DNA from: Sulfurimonas sp.
GTDB taxonomy: Bacteria; Campylobacterota; Campylobacteria; Campylobacterales; Sulfurimonadaceae
DNA length: 64,000 nucleotides
Assembly: GCA_030949825.1 (NCBI GenBank)
Contig: JAUZSC010000004.1
Span: 35,215-99,214, forward strand
Direction: 5' to 3'
Shown in pieces: positions 36,412-45,911 of the stretch. Under the pieces are notes generated by a model, which did no database searches, was not told where the DNA came from, and saw only the letters and a list, made by a program, of their open reading frames with translations. The translations under genes were made by a program, and so were the position numbers. Within the stretch, counting starts at the first letter, position 1, and every line of letters starts with the position of its first letter.

Positions 36412-36909
36412 ATGCAAAATATTGAACCAATGACACTTTTTGGCTATGAAAAACTTCAAGCTGAAGTAAAAAATTTAAAAATGGTAAAACGACCGCAAGT
36501 GGTAAAAGACATAGAAGAAGCACTTGAACATGGTGACCTAAAAGAAAATGCTGAGTACCATGCAGCAAAAGAGATGCAAAGAACTATAGATGGGCGTTTG
36601 GCAGATTTAGCTGAGATAATTGGTAAGGCTAAAATAGTAGATCCAAGAGAATTGGAACATACTCGTATTAGTTTTGGCTCAACAATTGTTGTGACAGATA
36701 TGGATTCAGATGAAGAGTTTACATATACTATAGTTGGTGGCTGTGAATCAAATCCAGATCTTGGACTTATCTCTTTTGGTTCACCACTTGCAAAACAACT
36801 TCTTGGGAAAGAGGAGGGTGATGAAGTAAAAGTTCGTCTTCCTGGTGGTGAAAAAGAGTTTGAAATAGATGAAGTTAAATATGTGGAAATAGTTTTTGAA
36901 ACACATTAA
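36412..36909 (+). CDS. greA: transcription elongation factor GreA
   Basis: GreA rescues stalled RNA polymerase by stimulating cleavage of the nascent RNA. The N-terminal coiled coil carries the conserved acidic tip region (EHGDLKENAEYHAAKE), and the C-terminal FKBP-like domain ends with LGKEEGDEVKVRLPGG. Length, 165 residues, is typical. It overlaps argC by 14 bases. Confidence 0.95.
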   Translation: MQNIEPMTLFGYEKLQAEVKNLKMVKRPQVVKDIEEALEHGDLKENAEYHAAKEMQRTIDGRLADLAEIIGKAKIVDPRELEHTRISFGSTIVVTDMDSDEEFTYTIVGGCESNPDLGLISFGSPLAKQLLGKEEGDEVKVRLPGGEKEFEIDEVKYVEIVFETH

Positions 36910-37900
36910 TGTAGGAATCATTGGAGTAAGTGGCTATACAGGTTTAGAACTTGTAAAAATGCTTGTAAATCATCCAAGTTTTAACTTAAATTATGTGGCA
37001 AATTCTACGGGAGGCACTACTTTAAATGAGCTTCATCCATCTTTAAGCTCTGTATGTGAGTTAGAAGTTGTAAAAGCAGATGTAGATGCGTGCTCGAGCG
37101 CTTGTGAACTTGTATTTCTTGCCGTTCCTCACAAAACTGCGATGGCGTATGTAGCTCCATTTATGAAAAAGGGTATAAAAATAGTTGACTTTTCAGCTGA
37201 TTATAGACTTACTCAAGAAGTATATGAAGAATACTATTGCCCCCATACAGATGCTACAAATTTAGAAGAAGTTGTTTATGGTTTACCTGAATTGTTTCGT
37301 GAAGATATTAAAAAAGCTTCAATTGTAGCAAATCCGGGTTGTTTTCCAACTTCGGCAATCCTTGGACTTCTTCCATATACTGAATATAGAACCCCAAATA
37401 CGCCAATCATTATAGATGCTAAAACAGGTGTGAGTGGTGCAGGAAAGAAACTCAGTGATGTAACACATTTTGTAAATGTGAACGATAATATGTTTGCATA
37501 CAATCCTTTCTATCACAGACATGCACCTGAAATCGCACAAAAGTTAAATATTGATTTTGATGAGATTCATTTTGTACCGCATTTGATACCTACAACTCGA
37601 GGGATGATTTCTTCTATCTATATTCAGGTAGAGCCTAGTCTAGATGCTGAGGCTGTATTAAAAGAATTTTATAAAGATGAACCTTATGTAAGAATCTGTA
37701 AAAATCCAGTTGATATGAAAAATACAGCAGGAACAAATTTTTGTGATATTTATGTAAAACAAAAGGGAAATATTTTATTTATCTCGACTTCTATTGACAA
37801 CCTTCTTCGTGGTTCATCTTCTCAAGCACTTGCAAATGCAAACCTAATGATGGGACTTAATGAAAATACAGCAATTCCAAATATAGCGTATGTTCCATAG
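36896..37900 (+). CDS. argC: N-acetyl-gamma-glutamyl-phosphate reductase
   Basis: ArgC performs the third step of ornithine/arginine synthesis. The NAD(P) motif GVSGYTGLELVKML at the N-terminus, the catalytic Cys in VANPGCFPTSAILGL, and PHLIPTTRGMISSIY are all intact. Length, 334 residues, is standard for the short ArgC type. It overlaps both greA and the next gene, forming a compact operon. Confidence 0.95.
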   Translation: MKHINVGIIGVSGYTGLELVKMLVNHPSFNLNYVANSTGGTTLNELHPSLSSVCELEVVKADVDACSSACELVFLAVPHKTAMAYVAPFMKKGIKIVDFSADYRLTQEVYEEYYCPHTDATNLEEVVYGLPELFREDIKKASIVANPGCFPTSAILGLLPYTEYRTPNTPIIIDAKTGVSGAGKKLSDVTHFVNVNDNMFAYNPFYHRHAPEIAQKLNIDFDEIHFVPHLIPTTRGMISSIYIQVEPSLDAEAVLKEFYKDEPYVRICKNPVDMKNTAGTNFCDIYVKQKGNILFISTSIDNLLRGSSSQALANANLMMGLNENTAIPNIAYVP

Positions 37901-38618
37901 TCAGATACAAATAAAAGAGGGTGCATTCTTTATAACAGATGCACATTATTCTTCGAGCCGTCCAGAGCTTTTAGACTTTTTAAAAGCCATAGCATCTAAA
38001 AAACTTCTTCCAACTCAGATCTTCTTTATGGGTGATATATTTGATGCCCTTTTTGGCGGAGTAGAAAAAACCTATCAAGTGAATATTGAAGCTATTAATA
38101 TAATAAATAAACTCTCACAAACAATAGAAATTATATATCTTGAGGGAAACCATGATTTTAATCTAGCATCTCTTTTCCCAAATGTAAATGTTTTTAAAAT
38201 AAAAAATCAGCCTCTTCAATGTTTATATGATGAAAAAAAAGTAATTTTAGCCCATGGTGATTTTGACGCTCCACTAGGCTACCAAATATATACGGCAATC
38301 GTTAGAAATAAACTTGTGCTAAAGTTTTTAAGTTTATTTGAAATATATATACTCAAAAAGTTAGATAAATATTTAAGTATGAAAAATGATTGCAAAGAAC
38401 TCCCTTGGTTTGAAGACTTTATTAGTAAAAGAATAAATAATACTTATGCAAGTGATTACTTTATTGAGGGACATTTTCATCAAAATAAAACTTTTGAGCT
38501 GACTACAATAAAGTATATAAATTTAGGTGCTTTTGCTTGCAATCAAAGATATTTTATAGTAAAATCGAGTAAAGAAAAAGAACTATTAGAAGAAAATATT
38601 TTCTCTAAGGAGACATAA
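37890..38618 (+). CDS. LpxH-like UDP-2,3-diacylglucosamine diphosphatase
   Basis: All five calcineurin-type metal motifs are visible: FITDAHYS, FMGDIFDALFGG, LEGNHDFNL, LAHGDFDAP and EGHFHQN. The product, 242 residues, fits LpxH, the lipid A pathway pyrophosphatase that makes lipid X. The family has relatives with other substrates, so the symbol is withheld. It overlaps argC by 11 bases. Confidence 0.8.
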   Translation: MFHSQIQIKEGAFFITDAHYSSSRPELLDFLKAIASKKLLPTQIFFMGDIFDALFGGVEKTYQVNIEAINIINKLSQTIEIIYLEGNHDFNLASLFPNVNVFKIKNQPLQCLYDEKKVILAHGDFDAPLGYQIYTAIVRNKLVLKFLSLFEIYILKKLDKYLSMKNDCKELPWFEDFISKRINNTYASDYFIEGHFHQNKTFELTTIKYINLGAFACNQRYFIVKSSKEKELLEENIFSKET

Positions 38619-38620
38619 AT

Positions 38621-39559
38621 ATGGATGATAACTCGCTCAAAGTTGGTTCCAATGAAATGGAACTTGTAGATTTTCGTATACTTAATCAGGGTGAGGATGA
38701 AGTATACGAGGGTATTTACGGTATTAATGTATCAAAGGTTCGTGAGATTATTCGTGTACCAAAACTTACGGAGCTTCCCGGTACCCCAGATTTTATAGAG
38801 GGTATCTTTGATTTAAGAGATGTCGTGATTCCCGTAGTTAACCTTGCCAAATGGATGGGCATTACTCCTCCAGAAGGTCTCGAGAAGAATTTAAGAGTTA
38901 TTATTACAGAATTTAACAATGTTCTTATTGGTTTTATTGTTCATGAAGCAAAAAGAATTCGAAGAATTAACTGGGGTGATATCGAGCCGGCAACTTTTAC
39001 AAGTAGTTCAGGTACACTTGATGGTAGTAAAATCACAGGTGTTACGAAGATAGAAGGCGATAATGTTCTTCTTATTTTAGACCTTGAAAGCGTTGTTCAA
39101 GACCTTGGACTTTATGAACCAGATGTAGATGCTATGCCTCAAGACTTGGAAAAATTCTCAGGTTTAGCACTTATCTTAGATGATAGTTCAACTGCGAGAA
39201 AAATAGTAAAAGAAGCGCTTAGTAAAATGGGCTTTCAAGTTGTAGAAGCTATTGATGGTCAAGAAGGTTTAGAAAAACTCGAAGAACTTTATGGAATGTA
39301 CGGCGACTCTATAAAAGAGCATTTGAAATTGATTCTTTCAGATGTTGAGATGCCGAGAATGGATGGTTTTCATTTTGCAGCAAATGTAAAAGAAGATGGT
39401 AGGTTTAGAGATATCCCAATCATCTTCAACTCATCTATCAGTGACCATTTTTCTGAGGGTAGAGGCAAAGAGGCAGGTGGAGAAGCTTATTTAGTTAAGT
39501 TTGAAGCTAGCACATTTTATGATGAAGTGTCACGAGTTGTTCGTGCACATATGAACTAG
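38621..39559 (+). CDS. cheV: chemotaxis coupling protein CheV
   Basis: Residues about 1-165 are a CheW domain (VSKVREIIRVPKLTELPGTP, GIFDLRDVVIPVVNLAKWMG) and residues about 185-312 are a receiver domain (LILDDSSTARKIV, phospho-acceptor Asp in ILSDVEMPRMDGF). CheV couples receptors to CheA and can be tuned by phosphorylation. It heads the cheV-cheA-cheW operon; cheA starts 10 bases later. Confidence 0.95.
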   Translation: MDDNSLKVGSNEMELVDFRILNQGEDEVYEGIYGINVSKVREIIRVPKLTELPGTPDFIEGIFDLRDVVIPVVNLAKWMGITPPEGLEKNLRVIITEFNNVLIGFIVHEAKRIRRINWGDIEPATFTSSSGTLDGSKITGVTKIEGDNVLLILDLESVVQDLGLYEPDVDAMPQDLEKFSGLALILDDSSTARKIVKEALSKMGFQVVEAIDGQEGLEKLEELYGMYGDSIKEHLKLILSDVEMPRMDGFHFAANVKEDGRFRDIPIIFNSSISDHFSEGRGKEAGGEAYLVKFEASTFYDEVSRVVRAHMN

Positions 39560-39569
39560 GAGTAGAGAT

Positions 39570-40085
39570 ATGGATGAATTTCAGGAAATATTACAGGATT
39601 TTTTAGTTGAATCTTTTGAACTTGTTGAAAAGTTAGATGAAGATTTAGTAGAACTAGAAAATACACCCGAAGACTTAGAACTTTTAAATGGTATTTTTCG
39701 TGTAGCGCACACTGTAAAAGGTGCTTCTTCATTCTTAAACTTTGATGTTTTAACGCATTTAACACATCATATGGAAGATGTATTGAACAAAGCAAGACAT
39801 GGCGAACTTATAATCACTCCAGATGTCATGGATGTAGTACTCGAGTCTATCGATCTTATGAAAGCACTCTTAAATGTTATTCGTGATACGAGTTCAGATG
39901 CAGGGATTGATGTAGCCGAATGTGTTGTTAGACTTGACAAAATATCTGGTGGAGATGGCGATGTTCCTGTTGTTGAAGCTGTAGCTCCCGCAGTTGAAGA
40001 AACTGCTCCTGTTGAAGAAACTGCCCTGTTGAAGAAGCGCCAGAAGAAGAACTTGACTATGACAACATGGACGATGGCGATATAG
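39570..40085 (+). CDS. cheA: CheA N-terminal (Hpt) part, before a one-base frame change
   Basis: This frame holds the phosphotransfer domain, with the phosphorylated His47 in FRVAHTVKGASS, and the start of the linker. It leaves the true path near 40024: an upstream tandem copy reads ACTGCTCCTGTTGAAGAA, but the second copy has lost the T after GC. After that point the frame gives LLKKRQKKNLTMTTW, unlike any CheA. Adding one base joins it to the frame starting at 40067 and gives 801 residues. Confidence 0.85.
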   Translation: MDEFQEILQDFLVESFELVEKLDEDLVELENTPEDLELLNGIFRVAHTVKGASSFLNFDVLTHLTHHMEDVLNKARHGELIITPDVMDVVLESIDLMKALLNVIRDTSSDAGIDVAECVVRLDKISGGDGDVPVVEAVAPAVEETAPVEETALLKKRQKKNLTMTTWTMAI

Positions 40086-41974
40086 AAGCAGAGATAGAAC
40101 GCTTACTCAATGAAAGACAAAATCAGGATAAGGCAAGACGTGCTGAAAAAATTGCTGCTGGAGAAGCAGTTCCTGAAGCACCTCCTTCTCCTATTGAAGA
40201 TGAAGCTGCTGCTCCTCAAGCAAAACCAGAAGCAGCTGCTCCACCACCTCCACCACCGCCCCCTCCTGTGGTTGCAAAAGCAGCACCGAAAAAAGAAGAG
40301 CCTAAGGCTGCAGCTCCTGTAAAAAAAGCACCGGCGCAAGTGGAACAAACAATCCGTGTTGATGTAAAAAGACTTGACCACTTAATGAATCTTATCGGTG
40401 AGCTTGTTCTTGCTAAAAATAGACTGATTAAAATTAATGACGATGTTGAAGAGCGTTACGAGGGTGAAGAATTTTTAGAAGAGCTTAACCAAGTTGTTTC
40501 TATTGTTTCACTTGTTACAACTGACCTTCAAATCGCAGTTATGAAAACGAGAATGCTTCCAATTGGTAAAGTATTTAACAAGTTCCCTCGAATGATTCGA
40601 GATTTAACGCGTGAACTTAACAAAAAAATTGAACTTGAGATTTCTGGTGAAGAAACAGAACTTGATAAGTCAATTGTTGAAGAAATTGGTGATCCGCTTG
40701 TTCATATTATCCGTAACTCATGCGATCATGGTGTTGAGATGCCAGATGTTCGAGTAGCTGCAGGAAAACCAGAAACAGGAACGATTAAGTTAAAAGCATA
40801 CAATGAAGGTAATGCTATTGTTATTCAGATTGATGATGATGGTAAAGGTCTTGATGTCGAAATGCTTAAAAATAAGTGTTTAGAAAAAAATCTTATCACT
40901 GAAAAAGAAGCTGATAATATGAGTGACAAAGAAGCCTTTGCTCTCATATTTAAGCCTGGTTTTTCTACCGCGGCAGCAGTTACAAATGTATCTGGTCGTG
41001 GTGTTGGTATGGATGTTGTAAAAACAAATATAGAAAAAGTTAATGGTATTATTGATATTGACAGTGTGTTTGGTACAGGTACATCAATAAAATTAAAGAT
41101 TCCTTTAACGCTTGCTATTATTCAAGCTTTGCTTGTTGGCGTTCAAGAAGAATACTATGCGATTCCTCTATCTTCAGTGCTTGAAACTGTTAGAATCTCT
41201 CAAGATGAGATTTACACAGTGGAGAGTCGTTCGGTTATGCGACTTCGTAATGAAGTTTTATCGCTTGTACACATTGGTGATATTTTTGAAGTAGATAGAA
41301 TTCTAGATTCTGGAGAACATGCCTATGTAGTTGTGCTTGGCTTAGGAGCACAAAAACTAGGTCTGATTGTTGATTCTTTAGTAGGTCAAGAAGAGATAGT
41401 TATTAAATCACTTGGTGATTATCTTAAAGGTATTGAAGGTGTTGCTGGAGCTACGATTCGTGGTGATGGTGGAGTTACTCTGATTGTTGATGTTGTAGCA
41501 CTCATGCATATGGCAAAAGGTGTGAAAGCATCTGCTTCAACACAAAGTAGTGCTGGGCAGATTACACATGAAAAATCAAAGGCAAGTGATTACAAAGTAA
41601 TGATAGTTGATGATTCTAAAACAGATAGAATGATTATGACAAAGGCACTTGAGCCATTGGGCATTTCTTTAGTTGAAGCGAGTGATGGGCAAGAAGCATT
41701 GAGTATTTTAAAATCGGGTGAACATAATTTTGATGCAATGTTAGTTGATATTGAGATGCCAAGAATGGATGGATATTCTTTAGCAACTGAGATTAAAAAA
41801 TACAACAAGTACAAAAACCTTCCACTAATTGCTGTTACATCGCGTACAGGTAAGTCTGATAGAATGCGAGGTGTTGAATCTGGAATGGTTGAGTATATTA
41901 CAAAACCTTATTCGGCTGACTACTTATCGAGTGTAGTTCAAAGAAATGTTAACTTTAAATCGGAGTTCTTATAA
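40067..41974 (+). CDS. cheA: CheA kinase body with C-terminal receiver domain (CheAY type)
   Basis: This part contains an Ala/Pro linker with a nine-proline run, the dimerisation domain (VDVKRLDHLMNLIGELVLAK), the ATP-binding domain (N box HIIRNSCDHGVE, G1 DDDGKGLD, G2 GRGVGMDVV), a CheW-like P5 domain, and a receiver domain (MIVDDSKTDR, Asp in MLVDIEMPRMDGY). The CheAY layout is typical of Campylobacterota. The ATG at 40067 is internal; the true start is at 39570. cheW overlaps its last base. Loss of the Hpt domain by a real frameshift would stop phosphate flow. Confidence 0.93.
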   Translation: MDDGDIEAEIERLLNERQNQDKARRAEKIAAGEAVPEAPPSPIEDEAAAPQAKPEAAAPPPPPPPPPVVAKAAPKKEEPKAAAPVKKAPAQVEQTIRVDVKRLDHLMNLIGELVLAKNRLIKINDDVEERYEGEEFLEELNQVVSIVSLVTTDLQIAVMKTRMLPIGKVFNKFPRMIRDLTRELNKKIELEISGEETELDKSIVEEIGDPLVHIIRNSCDHGVEMPDVRVAAGKPETGTIKLKAYNEGNAIVIQIDDDGKGLDVEMLKNKCLEKNLITEKEADNMSDKEAFALIFKPGFSTAAAVTNVSGRGVGMDVVKTNIEKVNGIIDIDSVFGTGTSIKLKIPLTLAIIQALLVGVQEEYYAIPLSSVLETVRISQDEIYTVESRSVMRLRNEVLSLVHIGDIFEVDRILDSGEHAYVVVLGLGAQKLGLIVDSLVGQEEIVIKSLGDYLKGIEGVAGATIRGDGGVTLIVDVVALMHMAKGVKASASTQSSAGQITHEKSKASDYKVMIVDDSKTDRMIMTKALEPLGISLVEASDGQEALSILKSGEHNFDAMLVDIEMPRMDGYSLATEIKKYNKYKNLPLIAVTSRTGKSDRMRGVESGMVEYITKPYSADYLSSVVQRNVNFKSEFL

Positions 41975-42468
41975 TGAGTGATAAATTAAAAGATATTATT
42001 AATAAGCAGAACGAACAACAAAACACAGGACTAGACCAATCGGACGATATCGTTCAATTGGTTGGGTTTGTGATTGGTGAAGAAGAATATGCGGTGCCTA
42101 TTTTAACGATTCAAGAAATCATCAAGCCAATTTCATGGACACGCGTTCCTCAAACTCCTGCTTATGTTCTAGGAGTCTTTAATCTTCGTGGTTCTGTTAT
42201 TCCCGTTATTGACTTACGCGTTAAGTTTGGTTTGGGTGCTAAAAACCATAACGATGAAACAAGAGTTTTTGTATTGACACAAAATGATGAAGTAGCTGGT
42301 TTTGTTATAGACCGACTCACCGAGGCAATACGCATCAAAAAAACAGATATCGGTCCTCCACCTGACACTATCGCATCTGAAGATAGTATGATTGAGGGTG
42401 TTGGAAAGCAAGAAGGTAGAATCCTGACTATTTTAAAAGTGAACAAACTTCTCGAGAGAGATTTTTAG
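41974..42468 (+). CDS. cheW: chemotaxis coupling protein CheW
   Basis: The 164-residue product has the canonical CheW pattern (FVIGEEEYAVPILTIQEI, RVPQTPAYVLGVFNLRG, VIPVIDLRVKFG, GFVIDRLTEAIRI). It bridges receptors and CheA. Its ATG overlaps the cheA stop codon. Confidence 0.96.
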   Translation: MSDKLKDIINKQNEQQNTGLDQSDDIVQLVGFVIGEEEYAVPILTIQEIIKPISWTRVPQTPAYVLGVFNLRGSVIPVIDLRVKFGLGAKNHNDETRVFVLTQNDEVAGFVIDRLTEAIRIKKTDIGPPPDTIASEDSMIEGVGKQEGRILTILKVNKLLERDF

Positions 42469-42476
42469 TACTTAGT

Positions 42477-43598
42477 ATGAATAGTTCTAATTTAACACTA
42501 TCTTTAAAAGGTACTGAGCTTCTTATGAATTTTTCAAAGAACTTAGACCTCTATACCATTGCTTCTTTAGAAAAACAGACAGATGCCATAGCGACTATAG
42601 GATTAAAAAAAATAGAGATAAACCTATCGGCAGTAGATATTTTAGATACTGCTGCCGCTTTGTATATAAATGGCTTACATCGATATTACCAAAGAAAAAA
42701 TATTGAAGTTCAACTTAAGTGTAGTAATGAAAACATAAATGCTACCTTGCATCTCGCACACGAACAAACTTTAAAATCAAGCCCCTTAAAAGATAAACTC
42801 GAAGAAGCTTTTTTTGAAAAACTTGGTAAATCAGTTTATCTTAACTATCTAGGTCTCTTGTCCTTTTTTAACTTTTTAGGCAACTTATTCGCTACAAAAT
42901 TACACTATTTAAAATCATTTAAAAACATCCGTTATAAAGAAATAGCTTTTGAAATAAATGAAACAGGGATTAAAGCACTTCCTATTATTGCATTAACAAG
43001 CTTTCTTATCGGACTTGTTGTTGCCTACCAATCTGCGTACCAACTAAAAATATACGGCGCAAATATATTTTTAGTTGACATGCTTGGAATCTCAATCTTG
43101 CGTGAGTTAGCTCCTCTTATAACCGCCATAGTCATAGCTGGACGAAGTGGTTCTGCATTTACAGCCCAAATAGGAGCCATGAAAATAACAGAAGAGCTAG
43201 ATGCTATGCGTACAATGGGTTTTGATCCTTATATATTTTTGGTGATGCCGAGAATTATTGCGCTTATGATAGTTCTCCCTCTTTTAATATTTGTTGCAGA
43301 TATGATGGGAATTCTTGGTGGAATGCTTGTAGCGAACATGGATTTACAAATAAGTCCGAGTTTATTTTTAGATAGATTTATAGAAGTTATTGCGATTAAG
43401 CATTTTTTCATAGGAATTATAAAAGGTCCATTCTTTGCATTTTTAATTGCAAGTATCGGAATCTATAGAGGTCTTATGGTTAAAAACGATACGCAAAGCA
43501 TAGGTTTTAATACAACAAAAAGTGTTGTTGAAGCGATTTTTGCTGTTATAGTTTGTGATGCACTCTTTTCAATTGCCTTTACAAACTTAGGAATATAA
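42477..43598 (+). CDS. STAS-MlaE fusion permease of a Mla-type lipid transporter
   Basis: Residues about 1-105 look like a STAS/MlaB domain (IEINLSAVDILDTAAALYINGL), and residues 130-373 are an MlaE permease with about five membrane helices and the signature region LGISILRELAPLITAIVIAG followed by ITEELDAMRTMGFDP. MlaE moves phospholipids between the membranes. In many bacteria MlaB is separate; the fusion is common in this phylum. MlaF- and MlaD-like genes follow directly. Confidence 0.9.
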   Translation: MNSSNLTLSLKGTELLMNFSKNLDLYTIASLEKQTDAIATIGLKKIEINLSAVDILDTAAALYINGLHRYYQRKNIEVQLKCSNENINATLHLAHEQTLKSSPLKDKLEEAFFEKLGKSVYLNYLGLLSFFNFLGNLFATKLHYLKSFKNIRYKEIAFEINETGIKALPIIALTSFLIGLVVAYQSAYQLKIYGANIFLVDMLGISILRELAPLITAIVIAGRSGSAFTAQIGAMKITEELDAMRTMGFDPYIFLVMPRIIALMIVLPLLIFVADMMGILGGMLVANMDLQISPSLFLDRFIEVIAIKHFFIGIIKGPFFAFLIASIGIYRGLMVKNDTQSIGFNTTKSVVEAIFAVIVCDALFSIAFTNLGI

Positions 43599-43599
43599 T

Positions 43600-44337
43600 A
43601 TGAATATTATTGAAGTTAGAAATGTGCGAACAATTTTTGATGAGAGAATTGTGCATGATGGACTGAACCTAAGTATAAAAGAAGGTCATATTTATGGGCT
43701 TCTTGGTCCAAGTGGATGTGGAAAAACAACACTTTTAAGAGAAATGGTTATGCTACAAAAAGTACACAGCGGTAGTATAAATATTTTAGGTCATGATGTG
43801 GCTAATATCTCACATGCAGATGCGCAAAGTTTACGACGACAATGGGGCGTTCTTTTTCAAGCAGGCGCACTTTTTTCTTCACTAACTGTAGCTGAGAACA
43901 TAGCACTTCCTCTCATCGAATACACTGATATTTCAGCTAAAATGATTGATGAAATAGTTCGGTTTAAGATTAACTTAGTTGGTTTAAAGTCTTCAGATGC
44001 AGCACTTTATCCCTCTCAAATAAGTGGTGGAATGAAGAAAAAATCAGCACTCGCTCGCTCACTTGCAATGGATCCTAAGCTTTTGTTTTTAGATGAACCA
44101 ACAAGTGGACTTGACCCAATCTCAGCGCGAGATTTTGATGGACTTATTTTAAAACTTCGAGACTTACTCGGTCTTACAATTGTTATGGTTTCACATGATT
44201 TACAATCAATCTACGATACACTTGATAGTGTTGCCATTATTGACAATAAGAAGATAGCTTATGAAGGAAGTTTAGCTGATATAAAATCAGTCAAAAACGA
44301 ATTTATACAAACATTTTTCAAAGATAAAAGGACTTAA
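43600..44337 (+). CDS. MlaF-like ABC ATP-binding protein
   Basis: Walker A GPSGCGKTTLL, signature QISGGMKKKSALARSLA, Walker B LLFLDEPTSGLDP and switch His (VMVSHDL) are intact. The signature GGMKK is typical of MlaF-family ATPases. Length, 245 residues. It lies 1 base after the permease and 6 bases before the MlaD-like gene. Confidence 0.93.
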   Translation: MNIIEVRNVRTIFDERIVHDGLNLSIKEGHIYGLLGPSGCGKTTLLREMVMLQKVHSGSINILGHDVANISHADAQSLRRQWGVLFQAGALFSSLTVAENIALPLIEYTDISAKMIDEIVRFKINLVGLKSSDAALYPSQISGGMKKKSALARSLAMDPKLLFLDEPTSGLDPISARDFDGLILKLRDLLGLTIVMVSHDLQSIYDTLDSVAIIDNKKIAYEGSLADIKSVKNEFIQTFFKDKRT

Positions 44338-44343
44338 CGCATT

Positions 44344-45303
44344 ATGAATAATAAAGTAAACTATACACTCGTCGGATTTTTGGTTTTAGTAGGTTTTATC
44401 TTAATGGTATCTTTTACATACTGGCTTATGCAACCCTCATCTGAGGAAGAAGTTAAAAAATACTATATTCACTTTGATGAATCAGTACTGGGCTTAAATA
44501 TAGATGCTCCAGTAAAATACAGGGGAATAAGTGTTGGTAAAGTGAGTAGTCTTAAAATCAATCCAAATAATATGGAGCAGGTTCAAATACTCATAACAAT
44601 TTTAAAAACAACACCCATAAAAGAAGATACAATTGCAAAACTGACAGCCCAAGGAATTACGGGTCTTAGTTATATAAACTTGAGTATGGGTTCTCGTGAT
44701 GCAAAAGAATTACTCGCAAAAGAAAATGAAAAATATCCAGTTATTAAAACCCTCCCTTCTTTTTTTGAAAATATAGAACAATCATTTGGAAGTGTCTCAG
44801 AAAAAGTCTCCATAGCATTAACCCAAACAAACAAGTTACTTAATGATGAAAACCAAAGAGAATTCTCTTTGATTTTAAAGAGAGCATCGAGCCTTTTAGA
44901 AAAACTAGATAGAACCTTAGATGAAAATACAATTAAAAATATTCAATCGACTGTGAAAAACTTTGATGATATAAGCGATAAGGCAAATAGATTAACTCCT
45001 AAGTTTGGAGCCTTTATCGATAGCAGTACAGAGTGGGAAGATAAAATTGCAGGTTCTTTTGATTCTATTATGCACAGTTATACCGGTATTAAAGGCTCGA
45101 TGGCGGAGATAAGGAGAGCAGTCAAAAGTGGTGAATTTAATATAAAGGATATAGCCAGTGACGTAGTTCCTACAATGAACAATACACTCATAGATGTCCA
45201 AGAATTAATAATCAGACTTGATGGTTTACTTGAAACTTATGAGCGAAGTCCGGGTGATATACTCTTTACAAAAGAGAAAGCTAAAAAAGGTCCAGGTGAA
45301 TAA
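44344..45303 (+). CDS. MlaD/MCE-domain periplasmic lipid-binding protein
   Basis: An N-terminal membrane anchor (VGFLVLVGFILMVSFTYWL) is followed by an MCE domain (about 40-120: HFDESVLGLNIDAPVKYRGI, GITGLSYINLSMG) and a coiled-coil region to residue 319. MCE proteins form hexameric channels for phospholipids. The stop overlaps the start of the next gene. Confidence 0.9.
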   Translation: MNNKVNYTLVGFLVLVGFILMVSFTYWLMQPSSEEEVKKYYIHFDESVLGLNIDAPVKYRGISVGKVSSLKINPNNMEQVQILITILKTTPIKEDTIAKLTAQGITGLSYINLSMGSRDAKELLAKENEKYPVIKTLPSFFENIEQSFGSVSEKVSIALTQTNKLLNDENQREFSLILKRASSLLEKLDRTLDENTIKNIQSTVKNFDDISDKANRLTPKFGAFIDSSTEWEDKIAGSFDSIMHSYTGIKGSMAEIRRAVKSGEFNIKDIASDVVPTMNNTLIDVQELIIRLDGLLETYERSPGDILFTKEKAKKGPGE

Positions 45304-45911
45304 TGCAATACATTTATTTATTATTTATCAGTACTGTATTTATTGCTTGCACGAACATTATTCCTTCTAAAGTAGAATACAGAGTCAACTCTCAGGTAAA
45401 TGTAAATGTTCTTAGCCAAAGTGGATGCAAAACGAAGTCATTACGCGTTGCACAAGCATTTAGTTCTAGTGCTTTGCGTTCTCAAAGTATGAGTTATAGA
45501 CTTGGTGATTCCAAGCAGTATACTTACTCAGAGTCATTATGGTCGATGAGTCCAAATAGAGCGCTTACAGCTGAATTTTTATCGATGATTAGAGCTTCAA
45601 AACTTTTTAAAAATGTAGAAATATCAAAATCCAGAAGTAGAAGTGATATTATCGTAGAAGTAAATATCGAAGACTTTATGCAGTATTTTAACGATGCATC
45701 TACGGAGTCTTTTGTAAATGTAGTGATAAGTTTAAGCCTTATAGATGCAAGAACAAATACTGTATTCGCAAATGAAACATTTACAAAGAAAATGGATGTA
45801 GATGAACTTAGCTCTTACGGTGGAGTAAATGCCTTAAACAAAGCATTAAAAGATATTCTTTTACAAAGTAATATTTGGTTAGGAGAGGTTTGTAATGATA
45901 CAAGAAACTGA
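45303..45911 (+). CDS. ABC-type transport auxiliary lipoprotein (PqiC/LptE-like)
   Basis: A lipobox (STVFIAC, Cys near residue 16) marks a lipoprotein. The rest has the layout of the auxiliary component family found with MCE systems (YRVNSQVNVNVLSQ, RALTAEFLSMIRASKLFKNV, DIIVEVNIEDFMQYF). It probably sits on the inner face of the outer membrane and receives lipid. It overlaps both neighbours. Confidence 0.8.
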   Translation: MQYIYLLFISTVFIACTNIIPSKVEYRVNSQVNVNVLSQSGCKTKSLRVAQAFSSSALRSQSMSYRLGDSKQYTYSESLWSMSPNRALTAEFLSMIRASKLFKNVEISKSRSRSDIIVEVNIEDFMQYFNDASTESFVNVVISLSLIDARTNTVFANETFTKKMDVDELSSYGGVNALNKALKDILLQSNIWLGEVCNDTRN